The position numbers were made by a program, and so were the translations under genes. From positions 62,001 through 126,000 of the forward strand of contig CAVYZS010000011.1 of NCBI GenBank assembly GCA_963773085.1: a stretch of DNA of 64,000 bases. Reading direction: 5' to 3'. Origin of the DNA: JAENVT01 sp963773085 (GTDB lineage Bacteria; Actinomycetota; Acidimicrobiia; Acidimicrobiales; Ilumatobacteraceae). Below are positions 48,127 to 56,438 of this stretch, in pieces (the stretch's first letter is position 1; every line of letters starts with the position of its first letter). A model generated the notes under the pieces. It made no database searches. It saw nothing but the letters and a program-made list of their open reading frames with translations, and was not told the DNA's origin.

Positions 48127-48792
48127 ATGACACGGTTCTCCGTGGTGGTGTCCGCTCTCGATGAGCAGGCCGATCTGAGTCGCTGCCTGCGCGCCGTCGC
48201 CCGGGCCGCGGACGCGGTCCATACCGAGACCGAGGTGGTTGTCGTGGTCCGTGATGGCGACGCGTCGCCGGCACGGGTCGCCGCAGCGCTGGGCGCGGTC
48301 GTCGTCACGGTTGGATCGTCAACCATCGCCACCGCTCGCAACGCGGGCGCACACGTGAGCGCGGGGCAGATCCTGGTGACGATCGATGCCGACCGGGTGA
48401 TGTCGCCTGTTGCCTTTGCGGAGATCGAGCGGCTGCTGGCGACCGGGTGCTACGTCGGAGGAGGGGCGATCCAACATTCCGAACGACGTTCGCTGGCGAT
48501 CGACATGGCAATGGCCATCAGCAGGTTGACGTCCTATCTCAACGGGCTGGGTGGCGGGATGTACTGGTGCCGTCGCGACGACTTCGATGCGATCGGTGGG
48601 TTCGACGAGCGGGTGACGACGATCGACGATCTCGACTTCGCCCGACGACTGCGAAACCATGGTCTTCGCACCGGGCGCAAGTTCGTCAATCTTCGTCAGG
48701 CGCCGGTGACCACATCAGGTCGTCGGGACGCTGCCGCCAGGAAGCGCCTACGCCCTCAGCCGCTGAGCACGGATAACCTCTCCGATCTGTGA
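48127..48792 (+). CDS. Family 2 glycosyltransferase
   Basis: 221 residues. GT-A fold: FSVVVSALDEQADL at the N-terminus, ARNAGAHVSAGQILVTIDADRV with a DAD metal site, and GGGMYWCRRDDFDAIGGFDE with the acceptor-side acidic cluster TIDDLDF. Sugar and acceptor unknown. Its TGA overlaps the serS GTG. Confidence 0.85.
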   Translation: MTRFSVVVSALDEQADLSRCLRAVARAADAVHTETEVVVVVRDGDASPARVAAALGAVVVTVGSSTIATARNAGAHVSAGQILVTIDADRVMSPVAFAEIERLLATGCYVGGGAIQHSERRSLAIDMAMAISRLTSYLNGLGGGMYWCRRDDFDAIGGFDERVTTIDDLDFARRLRNHGLRTGRKFVNLRQAPVTTSGRRDAAARKRLRPQPLSTDNLSDL

Positions 48793-50082
48793 TCGATGTT
48801 CGTCTGTTGCGCACCGACCCTGAGGCGACGCGCTCTGCTCTGGCCCGCCGCGGTCAGACCGAGGTGCTCGATCAACTCGACAGGGCGATCGCGTTCGATG
48901 CCCTGTCCCGCGACATCGTCGCCAAGCGTGATGCAATTCGCGCCGAGGTCAACGAACTCTCCAAGCACGTCGCCGAGCTTCGCCGTAGCGGCGACGTGGC
49001 CGGCGCCGAAGAGCAGCAGCTCCGCAGTCGGGCCCTCGGTGACGAGGAGCGCGTGCTGGCCAACGAGTTCGACGTCGTCCAGGGTGATCTGCGAGAACTG
49101 TTGTTGCGCATCCCCAACCTCCCTCATCCCGATGCTCCCGACGGTGCCGGCGACCTCGACAACCCGGTTGTCAAGGGTCCGGTCGGCCTGGACGTCGAGT
49201 TCCCGGCACATCGTCGGGTACCTCACTGGGAGACCGGCGCGACGCTCGGCATCCTCGACAACGAGCGGGCCACCAAGATCAGCGGGGCGATGTTCACGAT
49301 GCAACGCGGCAATGGGGCCGCCCTGGCCCGGGCGTTGTGTCAGTACGCCCTGGACCGCAACGTCGATGAGTTCGAGGAGATCCGTCCGCCCTCGCTGGTC
49401 ACCACGGCGACGCTGACGTCGACGGGTCAGTTGCCGAAGTTCGCTGACGATGCCTACAACATCGAGCGCGACGATTTGTGGTGCATCCCGACCGCCGAGG
49501 TGCCGTTGACCTCGATCTACGCCGGGGAAGTGGTCGATGCCGAGCAATTCCCGTTGAAGATGATGGCGTACACACCCTGCTACCGCCGCGAGGCAGGATC
49601 GGCCGGCCGCGACACTCGCGGCATGTTGCGGGCTCACGAGTTCGACAAGGTCGAGATCCTCGCCGTGGCGATGCCGGAGCAAGCACCGGAGTTGCTGGTC
49701 GAGATGATGGGTCGCGCCGAGGCATTGATCGTCGGGCTCGGCCTTCCGTACCGGATCATCGAGATATGCACAGGCGACATGGGCCAGAGCCACCACCGCA
49801 GCTTCGACATCGAGGTCTATGCGCCGGGGTGCGACGCCTGGCTGGAGGTTTCCTCGATCTCGTGGTTCAGTGACTACCAAGTCGCGCCGAGCCGACATCC
49901 GGTTCCGAGTTGCAGGTCAGAAGGGGACGCAGATCGCCCATACGCTCAACGGCTCGGCGCTGGCTGTTCCGCGAGTGTGGGCAGCGATCGTCGAGAACTA
50001 TCGCGAGTCCGACGGGAGCGTGACCGTGCCAGAGGTCCTGCATCCCTACATGCGCGGTGTCGAGCGGATCACGGGGCGATGA
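48789..50082 (+). CDS. serS: Seryl-tRNA synthetase, one frameshift
   Basis: N-terminal coiled-coil arm (about 30-110), then class II motifs: TAEVPLTSIYAGE, YTPCYRREAGSAGRDTRG (motif 2), and motif 3 in the last part, NGSALAVPRVWAAIVENY. Near 49880 the frame changes after SSISWFSDYQ; an extra base there turns RRADIRFRVAGQKG out of frame. Corrected, the protein is normal length (about 430 residues) and ends at 50082. Without correction the reading frame runs falsely into pdxH. Confidence 0.92.
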
Positions 50083-50723
50083 GCGACTGGGCATCGCGGC
50101 GCGCCGACTACGAGTCGGAGGGGCTCGATGTCGCCGATGTCGACTCCGACCCGATCGTGCAGTGGCAGCAGTGGTACGACCAGGCGGCGCAGGCCGATTG
50201 TGTCGAACCGAACGCCTTCGTGCTGTCCACGATCGACTTCGAGGGCTGGCCGCAATCGCGCTACTTGCTGGTGCGCGGCGCCGATGAGCGCGGCTTCTCG
50301 TTCTTCACCAACTACGAGTCGGCCAAGAGCACCCAGCTAGCTGCCGAGCCCCGGGCGGCGATGCTGTTCACCTGGCTGCAACTACACCGGCAGGTGCGTG
50401 TCATCGGGTTCGTCGAGCGACTGCCGGAGGCGGAGAGCGACGAGTACTACGGGTCCAGGCCGCGGGCATCGCAGATCGGGGCGTGGTCGTCGCCACAGTC
50501 ACAGGTCTTGCCCGATCGGGCGTCGTTGGAAGACCGCGTCGCCAAGTTCGAGCAGACGTTTGCCAACGTCGATCAGGTGCCGCGTCCTGCCTACTGGGGT
50601 GGGTGGATGCTCCGTCCGGTTTCGTACGAGTTCTGGCAGGGACGTCCCAGCCGGCTCCACGACCGGGTGCGTTATCGCCGCGATGCAGACGGTGCGTGGG
50701 TCATCGAGCGGTTGGCGCCGTAG
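50079..50723 (+). CDS. pdxH: Pyridoxamine 5'-phosphate oxidase
   Basis: 214 residues starting MSDWASRRADYE in an ATGA overlap with serS. FMN- and PLP-binding signatures: SRYLLVRGADERGFSFFTNY, SAKSTQLAAEPRAAMLF, and the C-terminal PVSYEFWQGRPSRLHDR. Oxidises PNP/PMP to PLP using O2. Confidence 0.93.
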   Translation: MSDWASRRADYESEGLDVADVDSDPIVQWQQWYDQAAQADCVEPNAFVLSTIDFEGWPQSRYLLVRGADERGFSFFTNYESAKSTQLAAEPRAAMLFTWLQLHRQVRVIGFVERLPEAESDEYYGSRPRASQIGAWSSPQSQVLPDRASLEDRVAKFEQTFANVDQVPRPAYWGGWMLRPVSYEFWQGRPSRLHDRVRYRRDADGAWVIERLAP

Positions 50724-51321
50724 CCCACATCGCCGTAGCGTCGACCAGACCGTCGATCAAGGAAGCCATGTGCGGAACCATTGTGGTGTGGTCCCAGTTC
50801 TGCCAGATCGGACTCGAGCCGCGGATGCGCGGGGGTAGCTCGATCTGGACGCCCTTCTGCGGAGGCAGGTTCACCGGGTTGTCCGGATGCAAGCCACGCA
50901 GGTCTTTCGGAATCCGGTCGAGTTCGGTGACGATCTTGTACTCGGGAAGGCGAGGCCGTAGGTGCCCGGCGACGTGATCGGCAAGATGACGGTTCTGGCC
51001 ACCGAGGAGCAGCGAGGTGAAGTTGTCGCGGCGACCGAAGCCGTGAATCGTGATGACGATGTCGACGTGATCGATGAAGGCCGCCAGTTGAGCTGACGAC
51101 CGCGGGGTGACCCGGTGCGACGGGATGTGCCATTGGAGATCGTCGGGCTGCAGTACGCCGTAGTAGCTGGCGCCGCTTCTCGCCGCGGCATGCGATGCGA
51201 CGACGTCGGTCTGTTCCTCGAGGGATCCCCCGTGAAAGGCCATGAATCCGATGCGGCTGCGGAGTTCGCAGACTTCTTCTACGCCGGTCGTGGCCAGCAG
51301 TTCGGCAAATGGGTCGGTCAC
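50701..51321 (-). CDS. Poly-gamma-glutamate hydrolase-like (YjqB/PghP) zinc enzyme
   Basis: 206 residues. FMAFHGGSLEEQTDVVASHAA and IVITIHGFGRRD carry His, Glu and His in the places of the zinc ligands of the phage-derived poly-gamma-glutamate hydrolase family, and LQWHIPSHRVTP matches its conserved LHITS-like block. No other phage genes are near. The GTG overlaps the ccdA stop, making it the last gene of the whiB7-tlpA-ccdA run. Substrate unproven. The 3' end overlaps pdxH by 23 bp. Confidence 0.78.
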   Translation of the reverse strand: MTDPFAELLATTGVEEVCELRSRIGFMAFHGGSLEEQTDVVASHAAARSGASYYGVLQPDDLQWHIPSHRVTPRSSAQLAAFIDHVDIVITIHGFGRRDNFTSLLLGGQNRHLADHVAGHLRPRLPEYKIVTELDRIPKDLRGLHPDNPVNLPPQKGVQIELPPRIRGSSPIWQNWDHTTMVPHMASLIDGLVDATAMWATAPTAR

Positions 51322-52166
51322 GACGCCGGCTCGTTACGTTGCAGCCTGAAGGCGGTGACGACTGCGGCCACGATCACGATTGTGCCAACAGTGACGACTG
51401 CCGATTGATGCTCCAGCACGAAGTTGGAGAGCTTGCTCTGCCAATCGTCTGCCTTGGCGACAACAGTCCCACCAGTGCCGTCGGTGAGACTGCTGTACCA
51501 ATACCAACACAGATAGAGCCCTGTGAGTATCAACAACACGCCGGCAACCTGTTCGAACCAGGCCATACCACGTCTCAAGACGCGCAACAGGGCTGTGTTG
51601 GCGAACGCGAGTGTCACCGTGAGCGCAGTCACGACGAGGGCCATCCCGATCCCGTAGAGGGCGATGGCAGCGACGCCCGTGCGAAGTCCGTTGGTACTGA
51701 AGCTGCCCAACACCACGCCGGTGAAAGGGGCGATCGTGCAGCCGATCGACGCGATCGCGTAGGCCAACCCGAACACGTACATCGACCGAACACTGCGGTC
51801 GCGGTGACCGACGTCGAGCGTCGGTGTGGTGAAGGGCACGCGGTATCCGAAGAGCATGGCGATCCCGAGTACGACCAGAGCGATGCCGATCACCAGCGAG
51901 ACCCATTGGGCCTTCTCCACGAACCAGTTCGTCGACACCTTGGTGGCGGCACCGATGACCACGAAGATGCTCATGAAGCCGGCGGATACGGCGAGGCTGA
52001 CCTTCACTGCCCGGAGCGTCGACGCGCGCTCCGTTCCCGGACGGAGGTTCTCCATACCGAGGAAGTAGACGAGGTAGGTCGGAAGTAGAACAAAGCCACA
52101 TGGATTGATCGCGGCCAGCAGGCCGGCGGAGAAGGACGTTGCCAGCCGGGCATCGAGGGCGATCAC
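51318..52166 (-). CDS. ccdA: CcdA/DsbD-like thiol-disulfide transporter
   Basis: 282 residues, six to seven membrane helices. The redox Cys pair is in AAINPCGFVLLP and ASIGCTIAPFTG, as in CcdA. Carries reducing power from cytoplasmic thioredoxin to the outside, here most likely to the TlpA-like protein whose gene overlaps upstream (TGATG-type overlap at 52163-52166). Confidence 0.9.
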   Translation of the reverse strand: MIALDARLATSFSAGLLAAINPCGFVLLPTYLVYFLGMENLRPGTERASTLRAVKVSLAVSAGFMSIFVVIGAATKVSTNWFVEKAQWVSLVIGIALVVLGIAMLFGYRVPFTTPTLDVGHRDRSVRSMYVFGLAYAIASIGCTIAPFTGVVLGSFSTNGLRTGVAAIALYGIGMALVVTALTVTLAFANTALLRVLRRGMAWFEQVAGVLLILTGLYLCWYWYSSLTDGTGGTVVAKADDWQSKLSNFVLEHQSAVVTVGTIVIVAAVVTAFRLQRNEPAS

Positions 52167-52726
52167 AGCAGCGTGTTCCTGATCAGAGCTTCCAGCTTGT
52201 CCGCCGTCAGTTCACCGGTTTGTTCGACGATCTTGCCGCTGGGATCGATGAACAGGGTCTGCGGGGAGGTGGCGATGCCAACTGCTGTTGTGAGTTCGCC
52301 GTCGGGGTCGTACAGCAATTCATACTGCACGCCCTTGTCGCGTGCGAACGCCTCCTCGCCTTGCGAAGGCGGCAGAGTGTCGACGCCGACGAACCTCACC
52401 TGGTCACCGAACTTGGCGTGCATCGCCGCGAAAGCCGGGAGTTCGCGTTTGCATGGCGCGCACGTGGAGTACCAGAAGTTGACGATCAGTGGTTTGCCCA
52501 CGAGTTCAGCCGTGGGGAACGCGTCGCCCGTGAGGGTCTGGATGTTGACAGTCGGAAATGTCCGACCGGTGACGGCGGCGTTCGTGCCGATCGACGGGGA
52601 GAGATCGTTGGCCGAACTGATGGTGATGTCGTCGCCGTCGCGATTGGCCGCAACGGCAGCAGCCGTGACCACGATCATGGCCGCCACCGCCAACGAGCCG
52701 AACAGCAGCCGCTTGTTGACCGTCAC
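52163..52726 (-). CDS. TlpA/ResA-like membrane-anchored thioredoxin
   Basis: 187 residues. An N-terminal helix (residues 7-27) anchors an extracellular thioredoxin fold with active site FWYSTCAPCKRELPAF (CAPC) and cis-Pro region IATSPQTLFID. Probably reduces apocytochrome c or other exported thiols with electrons from CcdA. It starts 36 bp after whiB7. Confidence 0.9.
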   Translation of the reverse strand: MTVNKRLLFGSLAVAAMIVVTAAAVAANRDGDDITISSANDLSPSIGTNAAVTGRTFPTVNIQTLTGDAFPTAELVGKPLIVNFWYSTCAPCKRELPAFAAMHAKFGDQVRFVGVDTLPPSQGEEAFARDKGVQYELLYDPDGELTTAVGIATSPQTLFIDPSGKIVEQTGELTADKLEALIRNTLL

Positions 52727-52762
52727 GTCTCTGAAGGTTAGCGACGGTCTGCCCCGCCCGGC

Positions 52763-53125
52763 CTAGGCAACGAGGTGCGGGGGGATTGGCACCTCGTCGA
52801 TCACCACGGCCGGGCGGGGGTTCTTGGGCGGACGTCCACGTGGTCGTTTGTTGACCACGACGCGACCGCTTTCGATGAGCTCGCCTCCCCACACACCCCA
52901 GGGTTCGGCCCTCTCGATCGCACCGTCAAGGCAATCGGCAGCGAGGGAGCATCGGCTGCAGATGGCCTTGGCCCGGGCGATGTCGAGCGGGATGTCCGAG
53001 AAGAAGAGGTGGGTGAGGGTGCCGTGACCGTCGGCGCAGCGCGGCTTGGGGGCGCGAACGGCGACCGGCTCGACCAGTTCGGCGAACTCGATGTCGATGT
53101 CTCGGTTGATGTCGATTGCGTACAT
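52763..53125 (-). CDS. whiB7: WhiB7-type iron-sulfur transcription regulator
   Basis: 120 residues. Four cluster ligands Cys30, Cys56, Cys59 and Cys65 (ICSRCSLAADC), the WhiB turn AEPWGVWGGE (73-82), and an AT-hook KRPRGRPPKNP (93-103). The AT-hook directly after GVWGGE is specific to WhiB7, which in other actinobacteria binds the primary sigma factor and AT-rich DNA upstream of -35 boxes to switch on antibiotic-resistance genes. A 280-nt leader with a small ORF and a terminator hairpin precedes it. Confidence 0.9.
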   Translation of the reverse strand: MYAIDINRDIDIEFAELVEPVAVRAPKPRCADGHGTLTHLFFSDIPLDIARAKAICSRCSLAADCLDGAIERAEPWGVWGGELIESGRVVVNKRPRGRPPKNPRPAVVIDEVPIPPHLVA

Positions 53126-53160
53126 TTCGGGTGGTTCCTCTCGGACGAGTGGGAAGGGGT

Positions 53161-53198
53161 GGAAAAGCAGAAAGACCGCCGGGATCGGATCCCGACGG
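53161..53198 (-). terminator. Attenuator-like intrinsic terminator in the whiB7 leader
   Basis: On the minus strand CCGTCGGGATC (53198-53188) and GATCCCGGCGG (53186-53176) form an 11-bp stem with one G-U pair, followed by TCTTTCTGCTTTT. It lies inside the leader, 36 nt before whiB7, so read-through must be regulated. Confidence 0.7.
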
Positions 53199-53230
53199 CC
53201 TCGGAGCGGATGCTCTCGACGTAGCTGTTG

Positions 53231-53407
53231 TTACGTCGGTTGCTTCCCGAGGTGTCGGGCGGGGTGCTTGATAGTCGTCTCGTTCATGAAGCTGCTGTTC
53301 ATGCCGGACGGGGCTGCTGCACGCCACTGGTAGCCATGGACGAGCCCGTCGCACGGGCGCGCGCCACCGGCCACCGGGGCCAGTTGTGTTGCGAACGTCG
53401 TGCTCAT
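53231..53407 (-). CDS. whiB7 leader ORF (58 residues)
   Basis: ATG at 53407 follows GGAAG by about 2-7 nt in a purine-rich stretch (AAGGAAG...GGAAGCA), reads MSTTFATQLAPVAGGARPCD at its start and stops with TAA at 53231, 33 nt before the attenuator stem. In mycobacterial whiB7, translation of an upstream ORF controls leader termination and senses ribosome-targeting antibiotics; the position here fits that model. The peptide has no recognised domain. Confidence 0.6.
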   Translation of the reverse strand: MSTTFATQLAPVAGGARPCDGLVHGYQWRAAAPSGMNSSFMNETTIKHPARHLGKQPT

Positions 53408-53461
53408 TGCTTCCAGGTACCTTCCTTGTTTCGTCGGCCAGGCACAGATGTGCCAAGTCGA

Positions 53462-53505
53462 AAGATAGGCAACCAGATCTTCGTGGCTGCGTCAACTCAT
53501 TTATT
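53462..53505 (-). promoter_or_regulatory. whiB7 promoter with upstream AT-rich element
   Basis: TTGACG (53495-53490) is a strong -35; AATAAATG (53505-53498) lies 2 nt upstream of it, in the place WhiB7 recognises at its target promoters, suggesting autoregulation. The -10 is uncertain: GCCTAT (spacer 19) or TATCTT (spacer 22). The same AT-rich stretch may serve as the -10 (TTATTG, 7 nt before the ATG) of the divergent thioesterase gene. Confidence 0.5.
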
Positions 53506-53513
53506 GTCGGCTG

Positions 53514-54248
53514 ATGTTCGAGATGGTGGGGCGACCGGGTGGCGGGCGTACCTTTCGCGGCGAACGACGCGTCCGACTCGGCGATTGCTCACCTGGGGGG
53601 CGCCTGCGCCTGGACGCCGCGGCCCGCTATCTGCAGGACGTTTCCGACGACGACACCCGCGACGCCGGTTTGGCACAGATGACCTGGGTAGTACGCCGAA
53701 CCGTGATCGACGTGCTGCGGTTTCCGACGTACCTCGAACCACTCGACCTGCTGACTTGGTGTTCGGGCATTGGTTCGCGGTGGGCGGAGCGGCGGGTCGA
53801 CATCGAGGGTACCGAGGGAGGTTCGCTGCGTTCGGCCACGCTCTGGGTCCACCTCGATGCCGAAACGCTTCGCCCGTTGCCACCACCGGCGGCGTTCGAG
53901 GAGATCTTTACCGAGGCCGCTGATGGTCGATCGGTGACGTCGCGGTTGACGCTGGGTGGCCCGCCCGCCGACGTGGCGATGACCGACTGGCCGGTGCGTT
54001 TCGCGGACTTCGATGTCATGGAGCACGTCAACAATGCCGTCGCGTTTGTCGTCGTCGAGGAGGAGTTGGCGACGCGGAGGAGACTGCGGGCGCCCCTGCG
54101 AGTCGAGGTCGAATATCGATCTCCGATCGACCCCGGGGTGATGCTGCGCCGCGGTACGACTGAACAAGCCGGTGGGTGCGACGGATGGCTCGTGGACGAA
54201 CACGATCAGTGCCACGTCGCCTTTCGGATCGGGCGCCCGCCGGCCTGA
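53514..54248 (+). CDS. FatA-like acyl-ACP thioesterase
   Basis: 244 residues with two hotdog domains. The first holds RVRLGDCSPGGRLRLDAAARYLQD (in two parts), TWVVRRTVIDV and RWAERRVDIE; the second RFADFDVMEHVNNAVAFVVVEEE with the Asn-His region typical of acyl-ACP thioesterases. It would release fatty acids from acyl carrier protein. Probably leaderless, sharing its promoter region with whiB7. Confidence 0.78.
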   Translation: MFEMVGRPGGGRTFRGERRVRLGDCSPGGRLRLDAAARYLQDVSDDDTRDAGLAQMTWVVRRTVIDVLRFPTYLEPLDLLTWCSGIGSRWAERRVDIEGTEGGSLRSATLWVHLDAETLRPLPPPAAFEEIFTEAADGRSVTSRLTLGGPPADVAMTDWPVRFADFDVMEHVNNAVAFVVVEEELATRRRLRAPLRVEVEYRSPIDPGVMLRRGTTEQAGGCDGWLVDEHDQCHVAFRIGRPPA

Positions 54249-54583
54249 GCCTCCGCCCGTCCGGAACCGCGCCGCGCCGACCTTCCACCGGCCACGTCGA
54301 TTCCTCGTGAATCGTCCGTGACGAATCGGGTGCCGCCAGTTCCATGTTTCGTCACGGACGATTCGCGACGGTGACGAATCGGGTGCCGCCAGATTCGTTT
54401 CGTCACGGACGATTCGCGACGGTGACGAATCGGGTGCCGCCAGATTCGTTTCGTCACGGACGATTCGCGACGAGTGGAACTGGCGGATGCACGACGGATC
54501 GCCGGGTCGAGACTCGGGTGGACCGAGGCTGCAGCGAGTCAGTCGACGTTGCGTTGTCACACCCTCGGCGTACAACGTCGAAC
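54249..54583. other. Intergenic region carrying palindromic repeats
   Basis: 335 bp between the FatA-like gene and the zinc-ribbon gene. Apart from the repeat array at 54318-54472 I see no gene or clear promoter; TACAAC at 54571-54576 could be a -10 for the next gene. Confidence 0.5.
54318..54472 (+). repeat. Three tandem ~51-bp palindromic units
   Basis: Units at 54318-54370 (53 bp, with a short variant centre), 54371-54421 and 54422-54472 (51 bp each, identical). Each starts GTGACGAATCGGGTGCCGCC and ends TTTCGTCACGGACGATTCGC then GACG; within each, CGTGACGAA-type and TTCGTCACG are inverted, so each copy can fold into a hairpin. The flank at about 54305-54317 carries another half-arm (CGTGAATCGTCC). 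Confidence 0.9.
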
Positions 54584-55104
54584 ATGCCTCGCATCGTCCA
54601 GCCACGCCCCACGCACCGCCCTTGTTCATGGTGCGCCACCGAGTTCGCGATCGCCCGCCGCCCGGGTCGTCCTCGCCTGTATTGCAGACACGCCTGTCGC
54701 CAACGTGCCTACGAGCACCGCCACGGTTTCGAACATCAGCGCACCGTGCGGCCCCTACCGGGCCAGGTGGCGGGCGATTTCTGGTCGGGAACCGGCTACG
54801 AGCGAGGCGGGTCGATCGCCCCCTTCGGCAAGACCCACGCCTTGCGTACGAACGTCAGACCGGAAGGTCGGCGGCGCGAAACGTTCTGCGGTCTGCTTGC
54901 GCCCCCGACGCCGGCCAGTACTTCACGGCGCTGCATCCGCGGGCCTGTCGGGTCTGCACGGCGGTGAGCGACTCCAATCCCCTTCGGTACGGAATCAGTC
55001 CATCGAACGAACTCGCTCGACTGCGATCGCTGCTCGACGACATCCGCGAGAAGCGCATCCCGCCGGCCGACGCGCTCAGGTGGATTCGGGCGAACTCGCC
55101 GTGA
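54584..55104 (+). CDS. Zinc-ribbon protein of unknown function, one frameshift
   Basis: Starts MPRIVQPRPTHRPCSWCATE. CSWC ... YCRHACRQRAYEHRHG forms a Cys4-type zinc ribbon seen, as I recall, in small actinobacterial proteins. After ETFCGLLA the frame breaks near 54900 in a CCCCC run; the other frame continues PDAGQYFTALHPRACRVCTA and ends ADALRWIRANSP. The joined product is about 173 residues. Nucleic-acid binding is plausible but unproven. The 3' end overlaps orn by 29 bp. Confidence 0.65.
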
Positions 55105-55669
55105 CCGGCTCGGCCGCCTCGGCCGCCTCGGCGACCGCCGGCACGAACACGTTCTCACGGTAGAACTTCATCTCGGCGATGCTCTCGCGGATGTCGTCGA
55201 GTGCTCGATGCGAGCCAGCCTTACGTGGTCGGCTGCTGTTGAGCGCCGGATACCACCGCTTGACCAGCTCCTTGATGGTGCTGACATCCACGCTTCGATA
55301 GTGCAGGTACTCCTCGATCTCCGGCAGGTAGGCGGCGAGGAATCGCCGATCCATGCCGATCGAGTTGCCACACAACGGCACACGCCGTGCCTCGGTGACA
55401 TGCATCTTGATGAATTCCAACGTCTGCGCGCCGGCATCGGCCAGCGACATGGTCGAGGCGCGGATGGCGTCGAGCAGTCCGCTCTTCGTGTGCATCTCGA
55501 CGACGACAGGATCCATCTCGGCAAGCGCCGCTTCGTCTTGATGAACGACCAGGTCGGGGCCCTCGGCAACGATGTTCAGGTCGTCGTCGGTCACCAACGT
55601 GGCGATCTCGACGATGACATGACGTCCCGGATCTAGACCGGTCATCTCGAGATCCATCCACACCAACAC
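55076..55669 (-). CDS. orn: Oligoribonuclease
   Basis: DEDDh 3'-5' exonuclease that degrades 2-5 nt RNA and pGpG. VWMDLEMTGLDPGRHVIVE (DxE), then CGNSIGMDRRFLAAYLPE (second Asp), and SHRALDDIRESI (His, Asp). About 197 residues with a short Ala/Glu-rich tail. No ATG lies at the family start; I chose the GTG giving MLVWMDLEMTG (55669), with another GTG at 55663. pGpG removal links it to the cyclic-di-GMP enzyme at 27.4-30.0 kb. Confidence 0.9.
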   Translation of the reverse strand: MLVWMDLEMTGLDPGRHVIVEIATLVTDDDLNIVAEGPDLVVHQDEAALAEMDPVVVEMHTKSGLLDAIRASTMSLADAGAQTLEFIKMHVTEARRVPLCGNSIGMDRRFLAAYLPEIEEYLHYRSVDVSTIKELVKRWYPALNSSRPRKAGSHRALDDIRESIAEMKFYRENVFVPAVAEAAEAAEPVTASSPEST

Positions 55670-55693
55670 GAGCAGGAAGACTACGCAACGCGT

Positions 55694-55699
55694 TACCGT
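55694..55699 (+). promoter_or_regulatory. -10 box of NUDIX gene, probable leaderless start
   Basis: TACCGT ends 8 nt before the ATG at 55708, with no Shine-Dalgarno between. Confidence 0.3.
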
Positions 55700-55707
55700 C
55701 GCCCGCA

Positions 55708-56438
55708 ATGGCCCAATCCGACGTCCCCGCCAAACCCGCAGCTACGGTGATGCTGCTGCGCGACGCGCACGCCGGAGTCGAGGTCTTCATGCTGCGGCGC
55801 ACGACAGCGGCAGCGTTCGCCGGCGGAATGTACGTGTTTCCCGGCGGCAAGGTCGACGAAGCCGACGGTGAGGGCGATCAGGGTTACGTGATCGCCGCGA
55901 TCCGAGAATGCTACGAGGAAGCCGGTGTCCTGCTCGCCGTCGACGAATCGGGAGCCATGGTCACGCGACGGCCACCCGGCGTTGGCCCACCGTCAGGCCG
56001 TCTACGACGGAGCCGTCGACCTTCGGGCCCTGTGCGATCAGCACCAGCTCCGACCGGCGATCGATGATCTGGTCTGGGTGAGCCACTGGATCACCCCGGT
56101 CGGAGAATCCTCGCGTCGATTCGACACACGCTTCTTCGTCGCGGTCGCCCCGCCCGGCCAAACCTCGCGACACGACGACAACGAGACGATCGCCAGCGCG
56201 TGGGTGTCACCCGCCGAGGCGTTGCACCGCGAAACGCGAACGCGAACTGACCATGATGCCACCTACCATCAAGAGCCTCGAGTACCTCGTCACCCACGAC
56301 AACGCCGCGTCGGTCATGGCTTCAGCGAGACGGCTCGGCCGGCCGACGCCGATCATGCCAAGGCTGCGCCGATCGCCGGACGGGCGGATCAGCGGCGTGT
56401 CACTCCCAGGCGACGACGACTACGCCGACTTGGTCTGA
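55708..56438 (+). CDS. NUDIX hydrolase, two frameshifts
   Basis: NUDIX box GGKVDEADGEGDQGYVIAAI then RECYEEAGVLL is intact (with an insertion inside the box, as in larger family members). The frame breaks near 55965 (continues HRQAVYDGAVDLRALCDQH, then ITPVGESSRRFDTRFFVAV) and again near 56235 (continues PPTIKSLEYLVTHDNAASVM). The joined product is about 243 residues. Members of this size often act on CoA or dinucleotide diphosphates; the substrate is unknown. The 3' end overlaps mrp by 19 bp. Confidence 0.75.

Noticed and set aside
50079..50723. serS-pdxH fusion protein of 644 codons
   Set aside because: The long frame arises from a one-base error near 49880; the true serS ends at 50082 and pdxH has its own ATGA-coupled start.
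50701..51321. Prophage remnant, from the phage-type hydrolase
   Set aside because: No integrase, att site, tRNA disruption or other phage gene; it is embedded in an operon.
54318..54472. CRISPR-like array
   Set aside because: The units are contiguous with no unique spacers and no cas genes are near.
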